Positions 12,101 through 20,080 of a DNA stretch of 64,000 bases are shown here, piece after piece. Position 1 is the stretch's first letter; the number at the start of each line of letters is the position of its first letter. Position numbers and translations under genes: made by a program. Source of the DNA: Tretioscincus oriximinensis (lineage: Eukaryota > Chordata > Lepidosauria > Squamata > Gymnophthalmidae). The stretch covers positions 1,477,604 to 1,541,603 of the forward strand of contig JAJVDF010000215.1 in NCBI GenBank assembly GCA_022410635.1. Reading direction: 5' to 3'. A model generated the notes under the pieces. It was not told where the DNA came from. It did not search any database and worked only from the letters and a program-made list of their open reading frames with translations.

Positions 12101-15100
12101 AAAAAAAGGAGAGGCAGGTGCCTGGTGGGAGAGATGTTAGTATGTTTTGGTAAATGTGCATTCATAAAGCTTCTATGAACCATGATAACTTAGTGGGTTT
12201 CCACTAATTCCACTAGCACTAGATACTAGAATTTTAAGGGAAACTTAATGTAATGCCGGAAATTTCAAGCTGTCTGATTTCACGTGCTTTCTAGAAGGGT
12301 TCCCACTAGAAATCTTATTTCTTGATTTACTAATTGGTCCAAAGGAACTTGCAGAGACGTCTAAGGTTTTGATTGGTTCTTTTTTCAGTTTTCAAACTTT
12401 GTAACTTTGCCTGTTCTTCTTCTGAAGCTTTAGTTTCTTTTAACGTTTGTCAGGTCACCAGCATCCTGAAATACCTTTTCCCTGTACCTAAAGAAGACAG
12501 CAAACGTGTCATCACTTTTGCCAACCAAGAAGACTATATTTCCTTTCGGTATGTAGTGTTTACATTGTAGACAGGAGCAGAAACGTCTGACTGGGAGGCA
12601 TCTTAAAATATAAGGAACTCCCTCCTATGCTATGTTGTGTCATCTAGAAAGTGCCAGTTGAAGCTTGTCTGCCCATATCCTATGTTCTAAATGGATTTGA
12701 AAATATCTCCCATCCCAGAACTTTTGCATTTATTTTCACATTCAACAAAACATGCTGCCTTAATGGGCCAATTTTAAAGATTCTATGGCCCACAAAAAAA
12801 TGCTATAGTGTATTTCTTGGGTAATGACTGTGGTGACCCCTACTTGAGGGCCCCACGATTAGATGACCCTCCCAGCTAGGGGTGCCACAATATCCACCCT
12901 GTTGCCCAAGCCAGCACCCACGAGTGCTTGGAACAACAGTCATTTCCTCAGGCCTACACTAGGCCCCTGTGTTTACCTCAGTGATGGGGCTTTATTCCCA
13001 GCCCCACCAGTAGCATGCTTCTTTAGTTGTTGTTACAGAAATAAAAGAAAGAAAGAGTTTGAATTGAAACAAATAACAAGTTTATTATTAACAAATAAAT
13101 AGAAAGAAAGATAAGAATAATAAAGCTTCGGCTTTTATGAAGTAAGCCTGACTCAAGCACAAACACCAAGCAAGAGCAACATTAGTTTCCAGAAGTTAAA
13201 GAGACAGGCCCTGTGTCACTTTATTTGTTCCAGCCCCAAGTCAAGCCTCAATTTTGACTCCTTCAGGCCACCATACACTTCCACCCTCTCCCTCTGAGGC
13301 AGATCAGAAGCGGACCCCTCTGTCAACACCACAAGTCTCTCCGACAGAAAGGCCTCTAGCCCTGGTCAGCTTCCCTTTTATTTGCTGACCAGCCGGCTAC
13401 TCGAGGCCCCATTGGCTGGCTCCTCCAGCCATGCCCCCTCCCAATCAGGGATTCAGGAAGCCACGCCCCTGCCCAGGCCTGCTCTTCCCCCCTCCCTATG
13501 GGATATCTGGTAAGTTTATAAAAGAAACACAAACCTATAAAATGGAGGACATGTACTGTTATGAAGTCAGGTGTATTTAAATGGCCAGTTTTGGTTTCTG
13601 GCTGAACTAGAGAGACTTGGAATTGGGCTGTACCCCTAATAGTAATTCATGAACATCTTTATTTTGTCTTGGGACATAAATAGTTGAAACTTAGGCAGCT
13701 ACAATCAGAAAAAATGGCAAGAGACTATTTGGAGCATTGGTTCCCAAACTTATTTTGACCATGCCCTCCCTAATCTCTAAAATCCTGATTCCCCTCTCCT
13801 CCCCCGTGAGATATAATTCTTATTATTCAAAAAGTGAACTCTTATTTTCATGGAGGAAGCCTAAAAGGTCATTAATTTGTATGCCAAAATATATATTTAT
13901 ATACTGTACATGAGAACCATAAGAAATAAAAAATATCCACTGTTAATAACTCATTTTTGAATTGCCCCTCTTAAAAATCAGATTGCCCCCCTGTGGGGCA
14001 TGTGCCCCACATTGGGAATCACGGGCTTAGAGACAGAGTGAGGTACAATTGTTTGAGGAGTATTTAGTGATATGATGATTTAACCTTTGGACTGAACCTT
14101 TAGGAACAGTAGTTAAAACATCATAAATGGAGCATTTTAACTTAATCCTTGTTGAATTTTTCTTCCCCGGGTTTAGACATCACGTCTATAAGAAAACTGA
14201 TCATCGGAATGTGGAACTCACAGAAGTTGGGCCAAGGTTTGAAATGAAATGTAAGTAGAAGATACAAATGTAACAAAATTAGGAATTAAACTTGATAAAT
14301 AAAACAAAAACCAAGAGCTGCAAATTAGAAAGTACGGTTGCTGCCAAATTCAGTGAAGCTGTTATTTTTTCAGCCTTAGCCAAATTATTGGAAACATCAA
14401 GAAGATAATAATGACCTGCTTTGTAGTTCTAGTAGAATTATTCGGCGAATATAAGTGAGAACATTCAGGTAAAAATATACTGCTCAAAACAATGAAGGGA
14501 ACACTTAGTGTTACGCTGTTATGTTAAAGTGTTCCCTTAATTATTTTGAGCAGTATACTGTGTTATGGTTAAGCAATACAACTTTAATGGACATATAGAC
14601 GGAGTGCTGGTTGTCAATAAGAAACAACCAGCTTCTATTTTTTCACCTTCTGGCAGCATCTTTGTTTCTGGCTTTGGGGGTATCTGCTACATTTCTGCTT
14701 GCTTTTCTATGCTATTTTTTCACGATGATAAGGGGTTATTTAAAGACTTGGGTGTGTAGCAATTTCTCAAAGTAATAGTTAGCAGCATCAGTTATTAAAA
14801 TGTGAAGTAAGTCAAGCAGGACTTGTGGTGGTGGCTGCTGGGAAGTGTAGTCCAAGCAGCAGAAGCTTCTTCTACTCTGTGCGGGGCCCTCCCCTGCAGA
14901 CTACAGCTCCCAGCCTGCACTGCCTAAGCAGGAGAATACTTTCTTAGTCTACAATTCTGTCTATATTTTTACTGCCGGAAGTTTGCTCAGGGGACTTGTC
15001 TAAAATAAATGTGATTTTACCAGATGCTGCTTATAGTGCCTGCAACATCTACTGAAATTTACTGTGGCCACATCCGTTAAAGCTGCATTGCTCAGTCCTG

Positions 15101-17705
15101 GGTTTTTTTATTTTTATGGCAACCCTAGCTAAGCCAGGATATACCTTGACAAGAGGACTATTATACAATCATAGAGTTGGAAGGGACCTCTTGGGTCATG
15201 GTGTCCAACCCCCTGTTCAATGCAGAATTCATTAAACCATCCCAGACAGATGACTGTCCAGTCTCTGTTTGAAGACTTCCAGCGAAGCCGAACTCACCAC
15301 CTCCTGTGGCAACCTGTTCCACTGGTTTATCATCCTGACTGTTAAAAAGTTTCTTCTTATATCAAATCTAAATCTACTCGCAGTTTCATCCCATTGTTTC
15401 TAGTCCATGTGCCCATGAGGACAATGCTGATCCCTCTGCTCTGTGACAGCCCTTCAGATATTTGTAAACAGCTATCAAGTCTCCTCTCAGTTTTCTCTTT
15501 TGCAGACTAAACATCCCAAGAACCTTTAATCGCTCCTCATAGGACGTGGTTTCTAGACCACTCACCATCCTTGTAACTCTCTTTTGAACTTATCAAGTTC
15601 CTCCCATTCTGTTTGGAGTGAGGGGTAAAGGCTCACTTTTCCAGCTATGCTATTCATGGGTGGAGGAGATACGATCGATGCGTCTCCATACCTTTTTCCT
15701 CCTCCAAATAAAACATTGCATGAAAAAGTACCAGACTGATGGATGGGAGAAGCTGATGCCAATCTTTCCGCTCTGTCACTATTGAACATGGAGATGTATT
15801 TAACGTTACAAAAGAAATATTATGCTCACCCTGCAACTATTTATTTATTCTTATATCCCACCCTACACCCGAAGGTCCCAGGGCGGCACATAGCTTTTGT
15901 TGCTTTCTCCACAACAGATATCCTGTGAAGTAGGTGGGGTTGAGAGAGTTCTAAAGAACTGTGACTGGCTTTCATGGAGAAGTGGAATCGAACCAGGTGA
16001 CTACCAGATGCGAGTCAAACACTCTAACTACTACACCAAAATTGGCTCTCAAATATTTGAAAACTGTTGCAACGAGGAAACAGTAGCTCAATCCTGTGCT
16101 AGTCAACACTTTTACTTTGCTAGTCAGCACTAAGGAAACCAGATGCTGCACTGAACTGAACAAAAATAAGAAATGTCTCGGCTTCCGGTTACTGGAACTT
16201 TCAGTGTTGTAGCAATAGAGGAAGAGGAAAACGAAACAAGGCTCCTTTCTGCACTGAGTTTCATTGTGAGATCTGTCTCGAAATAGGTGCCTGCCTATCT
16301 ATATGCCAATGGTGACTGATCCATATTCCACGATAAATCCCAGAATAAAGCTCAGTGTGAAAAGGGGCGAAATAGAGACAAGAAAACAAACTCTGGCGAA
16401 TGTTTCAAATGATACAAAAAAAAAGGTGTCGACTTTACTACCACCCAAGACCAGCCCGGAATGCTTGCCAGCACTTTTTCCTCCTCTGTATCTTTCTTTA
16501 CTGTTTTCTCCTACTGATCTATACAATAAGAATCGATTCCATTGATGATGTAAACTTTGGTAAGCCTCATTGTCTTGTGAGATGGTTGCGCAAATTTTGC
16601 ACAGCCCCCAAATTACACATTTGCTGAGTTTATGCGTTGCAATCAATAAGGTTTGTGTGCAGGAATGAGAGCAGAATCACAAGCCCATTACCCTAAACTT
16701 GAAATGCAAAGAATTGTGTTATTCTGGATTCTAGCAAACCCCTTAGAGACAGGTTTATTTCTTCAAAATGCTGTTTTGCATTGCATATTTTTAAATTTAT
16801 TTGTACTTGTACCCAGTGCTTTTTTTCCAGAACAAAAGGTGCCGGTACTAACACCAGCGGCGGCAGGGGGGGGGGGGGGGGCGGGGGCCGCCGCCGCCGA
16901 TGCCGATAACGCCGCCACCACCGCTAACGCCACGCCCCCCTCGCCGGCAGCTAACGCAGCAGTACCGGCACCTTTTATTTAGGCGGGGGGCGGGGGGAGC
17001 GGCGGCCGCGGCCGCTCATTCCCGCGCCCCCCCTGCTGCCGCTGCCCCCACTAACTCCGCCCCCTAAATAAAAGGTGCCGGTACTGCGGCGTTAGCCGCC
17101 GGCGAGGGGGGCGTGGCGTTAGCAGAGGCCGATAACGCCTCCTCCTCCGCTAACGCTATGTCCCCCTCGCCGGCGGCTAACGCCGCAGTACCGGCACCTT
17201 TTATTTATGCAGGGGGAGCTGGGGGGGGAGGGGTGGGGGGAGCGGAGGCGGCCGCCCCCGCTAACTCCGCCCCCCCACCTAAATAAAAGGTGCCGGAACT
17301 GCGTTCCGGCGCGTTCCATCACAAAAAAAGCCCTGCTTGTACCCAGCCCAGTATCCAAAGGTCTCAAGGCAGCCAACCAAAGGGCTGTGCACATAGCATT
17401 TGTTGCTTTCTTCACAATAGACTCCCTGTGCAGTGGGCGGGGCTGAGAGAGTTCTAAAGAACTGTGATTGGGCCAGGATCACCCGGCTGGCCTCATTGAG
17501 GAGTGTAGATTTGAACTGGGAAGCTACCAGATTAGAGTCGTAACATCCTAACTCCTATACGAAACTGACACTTTTCCTTTTTCTAATTACAGTATATATG
17601 ATCAAACTGGGGACCTTGGAGCAGGAAAGCACAGCGGATGTGGAGTGGCGCTGGCATCCGTACACACACACAGCCAAGAAACGGAAGTTCCTCAGCACTG
17701 AATAG
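3132..17705 (+). CDS. IMP4: IMP4, U3 small nucleolar ribonucleoprotein component (9 exons, complete)
   Basis: Joined coding exons: 3132-3134, 6094-6202, 6694-6777, 8051-8160, 9476-9608, 11552-11706, 12454-12548, 14177-14250, 17593-17705. The total is 876 nt, or 291 residues plus TAG, the same length as human IMP4. Every intron is GT..AG and all phases agree. IMP4 joins MPHOSPH10 and IMP3 in the nucleolar U3 snoRNP and acts in early pre-18S rRNA cleavage. The N-terminus is a basic charged helix ([14 protein letters not shown]); the Brix domain covers about residues 80-265 and includes [21 protein letters not shown] and [21 protein letters not shown]. The C-terminus has VEWRWHPYT and ends FLSTE, as in mammals. 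One N falls in the alanine codon near 6141. Nothing suggests pseudogenisation. Confidence 0.97.
3187..3204 (+). repeat. L1 target-site duplication, left copy
   Basis: AAGAACAGAGAACACCAG, identical to 4324-4341. Confidence 0.9.
3205..4323 (+). mobile_element. 5'-truncated L1 retrotransposon, ORF2 C-terminus and 3' tail
   Basis: The open frame 3274-4083 (269 codons, apart from Ns) matches the C-terminal part of L1 ORF2. It has the cysteine motif C-x3-C-x7-H-x4-C (CWHGC...H...C) followed by PKIQKFW. A 3' UTR and an A-rich tail (about 4300-4323) follow. The element is flanked by an exact 18-bp duplication, so both ends are defined. It lies in IMP4 intron 1, in sense orientation. The intact frame and perfect duplication point to a young insertion. 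Confidence 0.9.
4324..4341 (+). repeat. L1 target-site duplication, right copy
   Basis: AAGAACAGAGAACACCAG, directly after the A-rich tail of the L1. Confidence 0.9.
4770..4855 (-). mobile_element. Penelope-like tail with hammerhead-like fold (copy A)
   Basis: The minus strand from 4835 down to 4797 reads GCAT-CTGAAGA-A-GTAGAC-GT-GTCTAC-GAAA-GCTC-ATGCC. It is the best preserved copy of a motif found also near 27.9, 41.2, 44.6, 46.7 and 56.9 kb. Assignment to Penelope-like elements is from general knowledge of this amniote tail, not from an ORF here. Confidence 0.5.
5351..5925 (-). repeat. repeat family R2 copy, split by a LINE/SINE tail
   Basis: It contains GTAGTCCACAGGGC and ACTACACTTCCCAGCAGG, hallmarks of family R2. 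It is interrupted at about 5431-5595 by an AT-rich tail with CCCCGCCCTATACCCGAAGG. Confidence 0.6.
6094..6202 (+). CDS. IMP4: IMP4 exon 2
   Basis: Acceptor ...ATTACTGTAG, donor GATG|GTATCA, ending in phase 1. It encodes the basic, heptad-like N-terminal helix ([15 protein letters not shown], then [20 protein letters not shown]). Confidence 0.95.
6247..6505 (-). mobile_element. tRNA-derived SINE (type A), full length
   Basis: On the minus strand: A box TGGTGTAGTGGTTAGAGTGT, B box GGTTCGATTCC, body with CTCTCAGCCCCACCTACTCC, and 3' end GGGCGGGGTACAAGTACAAA then (TAAA)n. It lies in IMP4 intron 2, 45 bp past exon 2. Confidence 0.85.
6694..6777 (+). CDS. IMP4: IMP4 exon 3
   Basis: Acceptor TCTCCTAG, donor GAGG|GTAAGT. 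It encodes [20 protein letters not shown] and EFDDGGGEG, matching the segment before the Brix domain. Phase 1 in and phase 1 out. Confidence 0.95.
7511..7812. mobile_element. mariner-like MITE with internal 42-bp tandem repeat
   Basis: Terminal inverted repeats CAGTGGTACCTCGGTTCTCG and CGAGAATCGAGGTACCACTG are flanked by TA (7509-7510 and 7813-7814). The centre has about 2.5 copies of a 42-bp CpG-rich unit starting at 7638, 7680 and 7722, each with CGGCCCGGCGCGCC. Six-frame reading frames here are spurious. Confidence 0.85.
8051..8160 (+). CDS. IMP4: IMP4 exon 4
   Basis: Acceptor CTTGGCAG, donor AAG|GTAAGG. It encodes [20 protein letters not shown] and the [13 protein letters not shown] motif that opens the Brix fold. 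Confidence 0.96.
8480..8918 (+). mobile_element. CR1 LINE 3' end
   Basis: Contains GACTAGATGGGC and the terminal CTCTTATGTTCTTATG shared by the other CR1 ends in the window. IMP4 intron 4. Confidence 0.8.
8925..9060 (-). mobile_element. CR1 3' fragment, second subfamily
   Basis: GAGGAGCTTTGCTGAATCGG and AGCCCATCTGGG match the start of the 4342-4465 segment, another diverged copy. Confidence 0.5.
9476..9608 (+). CDS. IMP4: IMP4 exon 5
   Basis: Acceptor CTATTCAG, donor CCGG|GTAAGT. It encodes [20 protein letters not shown] and continues through [20 protein letters not shown] in the Brix domain core. Confidence 0.96.
9674..9742 (-). mobile_element. SINE 3' tail with (CTT)n end
   Basis: GAAGAAGAAGAAGAACTCGG, then TATACCCCGCTTTTCTCACC and TTTCAAAGGGACTCAAAGTG; it resembles 50.43-50.56 kb and, inverted, 39.76-39.93 kb. 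Confidence 0.6.
10205..10765. mobile_element. possible hAT (Zaphod-like) DNA transposon remnant
   Basis: Starts TTCCCAACCTGTGGTATGTG and ends ATTGGGAACTGCTG, like the ends of Tip100/Zaphod elements. The AT-rich interior has no usable ORF, and no clear target duplication is visible. Confidence 0.4.
10873..11115 (-). mobile_element. CR1 LINE 3' end
   Basis: AAGAACATAAGAAGAGCCAT then AGCCCATCTAGTCCAGCATT; reverse-oriented copy of the main CR1 3' end. IMP4 intron 5. Confidence 0.85.
11552..11706 (+). CDS. IMP4: IMP4 exon 6
   Basis: Acceptor CTTTTAG, donor CAGAGG|GTAAGA. It encodes [18 protein letters not shown] and [20 protein letters not shown], the best conserved part of the Brix domain. Confidence 0.96.
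12454..12548 (+). CDS. IMP4: IMP4 exon 7
   Basis: Acceptor GTTTGTCAG, donor TTTCG|GTATGT. It encodes [18 protein letters not shown] and [12 protein letters not shown]; the final Arg codon is split with exon 8. Confidence 0.95.
12829..13520. repeat. unclassified GC-rich stretch, possible old LTR-like repeat
   Basis: The stretch starts TGTGGTGACCCCTACTTGAG and holds CCAGCCCCA-rich blocks around an AT-rich (GAAA)n patch. No ORF and no terminal duplication are visible. Nature unknown. IMP4 intron 7. Confidence 0.25.
13736..14028. mobile_element. hAT-like MITE
   Basis: The left end ATTGGTTCCCAAACTT and right end TGTGGGGCATGTGCCCCACA then TTGGGAATCAC resemble the element at 48941-49148 in opposite orientation. 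Target duplications are diverged. Confidence 0.65.
14177..14250 (+). CDS. IMP4: IMP4 exon 8
   Basis: Acceptor GGGTTTAG, donor AAAT|GTAAGT. It encodes [20 protein letters not shown] and FEMK. Confidence 0.95.
14478..14555. mobile_element. 78-bp mariner-like MITE
   Basis: TACTGCTCAAAACAATGAAG... mirrors ...CTTAATTATTTTGAGCAGTA almost end to end; TA flanks lie at 14476-14477 and 14556-14557. IMP4 intron 8. Confidence 0.8.
14575..15000 (+). repeat. repeat family R2 copy
   Basis: TGCTGGGAAGTGTAGTCC and GACTACAGCTCCCAGCCTGC match the inverted copy at 5.35-5.93 kb. Confidence 0.6.
15160..15640 (-). mobile_element. CR1 LINE 3' end (avian-type terminus)
   Basis: The minus strand encodes [20 protein letters not shown] and [14 protein letters not shown], typical of the CR1 ORF2 C-terminus. 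It ends in ...CAACTCTATGATTGT. Confidence 0.85.
15841..16054 (-). mobile_element. tRNA-derived SINE (type A)
   Basis: On the plus strand ATATCCCACCCTACACCCGA starts the tail and ACTACACCAAAATTGGCTCT ends the tRNA-like head; internally shortened. Confidence 0.8.
16785..17571 (-). mobile_element. tRNA-derived SINE (type A) split by a hAT-like element
   Basis: The SINE tail (TTTATTTGTACTTGTACC) stops at 16813 and resumes at 17336 after 522 bp. The rest of the SINE (AAGGTCTCAAGGCAGCC ... CTCCTATACGAAACT) runs to about 17571. Confidence 0.8.
16814..17335. mobile_element. hAT-like MITE built of repeated foldback modules
   Basis: The termini CAGTGCTTTTTTTCC and AAAAAAAGCCCTG are bounded by an exact 8-bp duplication CTTGTACC (16806-16813 and 17336-17343). 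The interior is extremely GC-rich and repeats the block AAATAAAAGGTGCCGG in alternating orientations. Confidence 0.85.
17593..17705 (+). CDS. IMP4: IMP4 exon 9 with stop codon
   Basis: Acceptor CTAATTACAG. It encodes [20 protein letters not shown], then [17 protein letters not shown] and TAG at 17703-17705. The C-terminus agrees closely with the human protein. Confidence 0.96.
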
Positions 17706-18069
17706 GCTCGTCAGGCAATAGGTCTTTAATTTCTCAACCCTAGCTCCACTTCATCAGGAACTGCTACATGCTGGCTGTGTATCTAGCCATAAATATGCAC
17801 TGCCTGCCTCTCGTAAGGGGAGAAATCCCACGGCCCCTGCAGTCCAGGACTCTTTGACATTATCAAGCTCTCTTCATCCAGTTGCACAACCACACGAGGA
17901 AATCCTGTGTTTCCTGCCTTTTACCAGTCTGCATCTTTCTATAGCTGTGGGTGTCGTCTGAATCACAAACCCTGCAATATTTATACTCTTTGGAGATGGC
18001 AACAGGAAATGGTGAGCAAGAGCAGCAAGGAGATTTATCTGTACAGGATTTTATAATAATATAAGAGAA

Positions 18070-18075
18070 AATAAA
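18070..18075 (+). terminator. candidate IMP4 polyadenylation signal
   Basis: An AATAAA hexamer lies about 365 nt after the IMP4 stop, before the first Helitron-like repeat at 18269. It is the first canonical hexamer seen downstream, but no cleavage data are available. Confidence 0.35.
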
Positions 18076-18268
18076 AAATGTGCGAATTCTCTCTTGAGGA
18101 TCTTTTATGGCAAAACCCTCTCTAAACGGCAGTCTGCAACTGGCAGCATCATTGACCATAGTCTGAAGCTGAAGGCACTTTTTGTCAAGAATGTTTGGAA
18201 GACGTCATTTCTCTCTCCTTTCTAAGCCTCGCCCCTTAGTTCTGTGTTGGAAGTGGTAATGATGTAAA

Positions 18269-18580
18269 CTAGTGGGATTAGCCCGTTGCGTTACAGTAAC
18301 ACAATGGGCTTTAGCCCCTTGCTCCCATCCATGCCTCCGCCTCCACCTTCCCTCCTTTGCTCCTCCCATCCCCCTTTCAGTTGCTGCTTCTTTGCTTCTT
18401 CCCTTCCATCTTTCATCCATTCCTTCCTTCCTTTCCCTCCCAGTATTGTATGTTAGCCAGTTTGTAACCCTGGACTCTGATCTCCAAAGGCTGCCAACAT
18501 TCTGAGCCCCTATCATTGGGTCTCTGGAGGCTGCCAAAGTTCCGAGCCCTGCCGTTAGTCGTTATACCTCGGAATGTTGA
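18269..18580 (-). mobile_element. Helitron-like non-autonomous element (type a)
   Basis: On the minus strand the 3' end is a hairpin GCCCATTGTG...CGCAACGGGC (18281-18310), a short spacer and CTAG, followed by host T. This matches the Helitron 3' rule (hairpin, CTRR, T). Related to 34890-35302. Confidence 0.6.
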
Positions 18581-18986
18581 ACCTTTCATCACTTACGATA
18601 AAGAAGTCCTGTCTCCTTCGGCTGCTTCAGAGCTTCAAGTTGGAAGAACCACCAAAAGGAAGGCTGCCTTCTATCGTCTGAATGGAGAAAACCATGCAAA
18701 ATGGCTGCTCACAAAAACCACGTTCCCATATCACTTCCTGATTTGTATCTTTGTTCTCTTCTTGCGCCTTTTGACGTTAACGATTTTAACAGATGTTAGC
18801 TATAATAAGCTCTTTCTTTACATGTATGTCTTTCAATATGATTCAGATGTGAGGTGATGTGAGCGTTGTTCTTGACACACTCCATAGCAGGTGTGAACAA
18901 CCTTCTTTCTTGCCAAGGCAACATTAGATGGAGAGGAATGTATATAAGTAACAAAATTTCCCTTTTTAAAAATATTTATCATAACA

Positions 18987-19170
18987 CTAGTGGAATAAGC
19001 TTGTTGCCTGAGTTTACTCTTCCTTCCCCGTTCCTGCTGTTGCGCTGGGCCTAGGTTCCATGGCAACCAGTACTGGCCTAACCCTGACTTTAGAACGTTG
19101 TTGACATCACTCCAGATCAAATATTGTCCAATCGCAGAGGCTTCAGGGACTATTGTGACTCTGGCCAATG
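18987..19170 (-). mobile_element. Helitron-like non-autonomous element (type b)
   Basis: Minus-strand end ...GCTTATTCCACTAG then T. It shares CACAATAGTCCCTGAAG and CTCTGCGATTGGACAATATT with 52290-52555. Confidence 0.55.
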
Positions 19171-20012
19171 TAGAGATTAAGAAAAAGAATGGCTGCATTC
19201 CATTACTGCATTTGACCCCCCATAAGCCATGAATTGGACATGCCTGCTTTGGAAGTATTTCCATGAAACTCAGAAGCTCTCTTTCGGTGGAAGGAATTTT
19301 CAAGCTCTTGTGGATACAAAGGGATTATAAAGAGCAGCACAATGCCCAGCATGGGGAACTGTGCTCTTGGCCCAGATTTGCTATGGGCTTCTGCCTCACC
19401 TCCCAGTCTCTTCATTTTAATTTGCCAAAATCCTGCAAAAACTCAATATTTGTTGGGATCCAGTTTGCAAGGGAGTTGATTTGAAGTGAACAAGGTAACC
19501 ATCCTATGTCAGAGAAAACAAGACTGCTAAGTCTTTCCTAACCACCCAGCCTCTTTGCAGAATTCAACATTGCTGGCAAGAAATAGAAAAAGAGAAGATT
19601 TTGGAGGCAAAGAAGCTGAATTTTGATTCAGCAACCGGGGATATAAGAGGGAGGGGACCATACTGGCATTCTTAATTGGGACAAGCATAAAATACATAAA
19701 ACAGTTAACGTATTTATGTAACCAAACTTTGGTTAGTAGGCTTGAATTTTTGTAAGAAAAAAACCCAGTCCAGCATTAACTCTGATTCCAAGAGCCATCC
19801 AGGAGCGCTTGATTACACGTCCAACATTTCCTAACCAGAAGGTTCTGGTTTCTCCTGTTTCTCAGAGTTTTTCCTCTTCTAAGAAGCATCCTGAACCGAA
19901 GGGGTTGGTCTTGCTTCCATTCGGGTATCTGGTTCCCCAGAAGCAATTTGCTCCTTTGCACCCCTGAGGGTGTATGAGCATGCACAGTACAGTCCTTCAT
20001 GGTCCGTGTGGT

Positions 20013-20080
20013 CTATATTCGGCTCCACTCGGCCGGAGGGTCCCTTGGTCCCTTAGGCTTCCCAATGCGGAAGTTAAAGC
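20013..20080 (-). CDS. PTPN18: PTPN18 exon 15 (C-terminal homology tail and stop)
   Basis: Acceptor TCCCAAACAG. It encodes [20 protein letters not shown] then RI and TAG at 20013-20015. This is the CTH segment shared by PTPN12, PTPN18 and PTPN22, which binds PSTPIP adaptors; human reads [20 protein letters not shown]. The stop lies about 2.3 kb from the convergent IMP4 stop. Confidence 0.96.

Larger units (their letters stand above)
17706..20012. other. convergent 3' flanks of IMP4 (+) and PTPN18 (-)
   Basis: This holds the 3' UTRs of both genes and two Helitron-like repeats. No canonical AATAAA is seen for PTPN18 on the minus strand here; an ATTAAA variant lies at 19416-19421. No coding exon is seen. 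Confidence 0.6.

Noticed and set aside
16653..16982. 109-codon Ala-rich frame
   Set aside because: It crosses a SINE/hAT boundary and its Ala run is GC-only filler of the hAT element.
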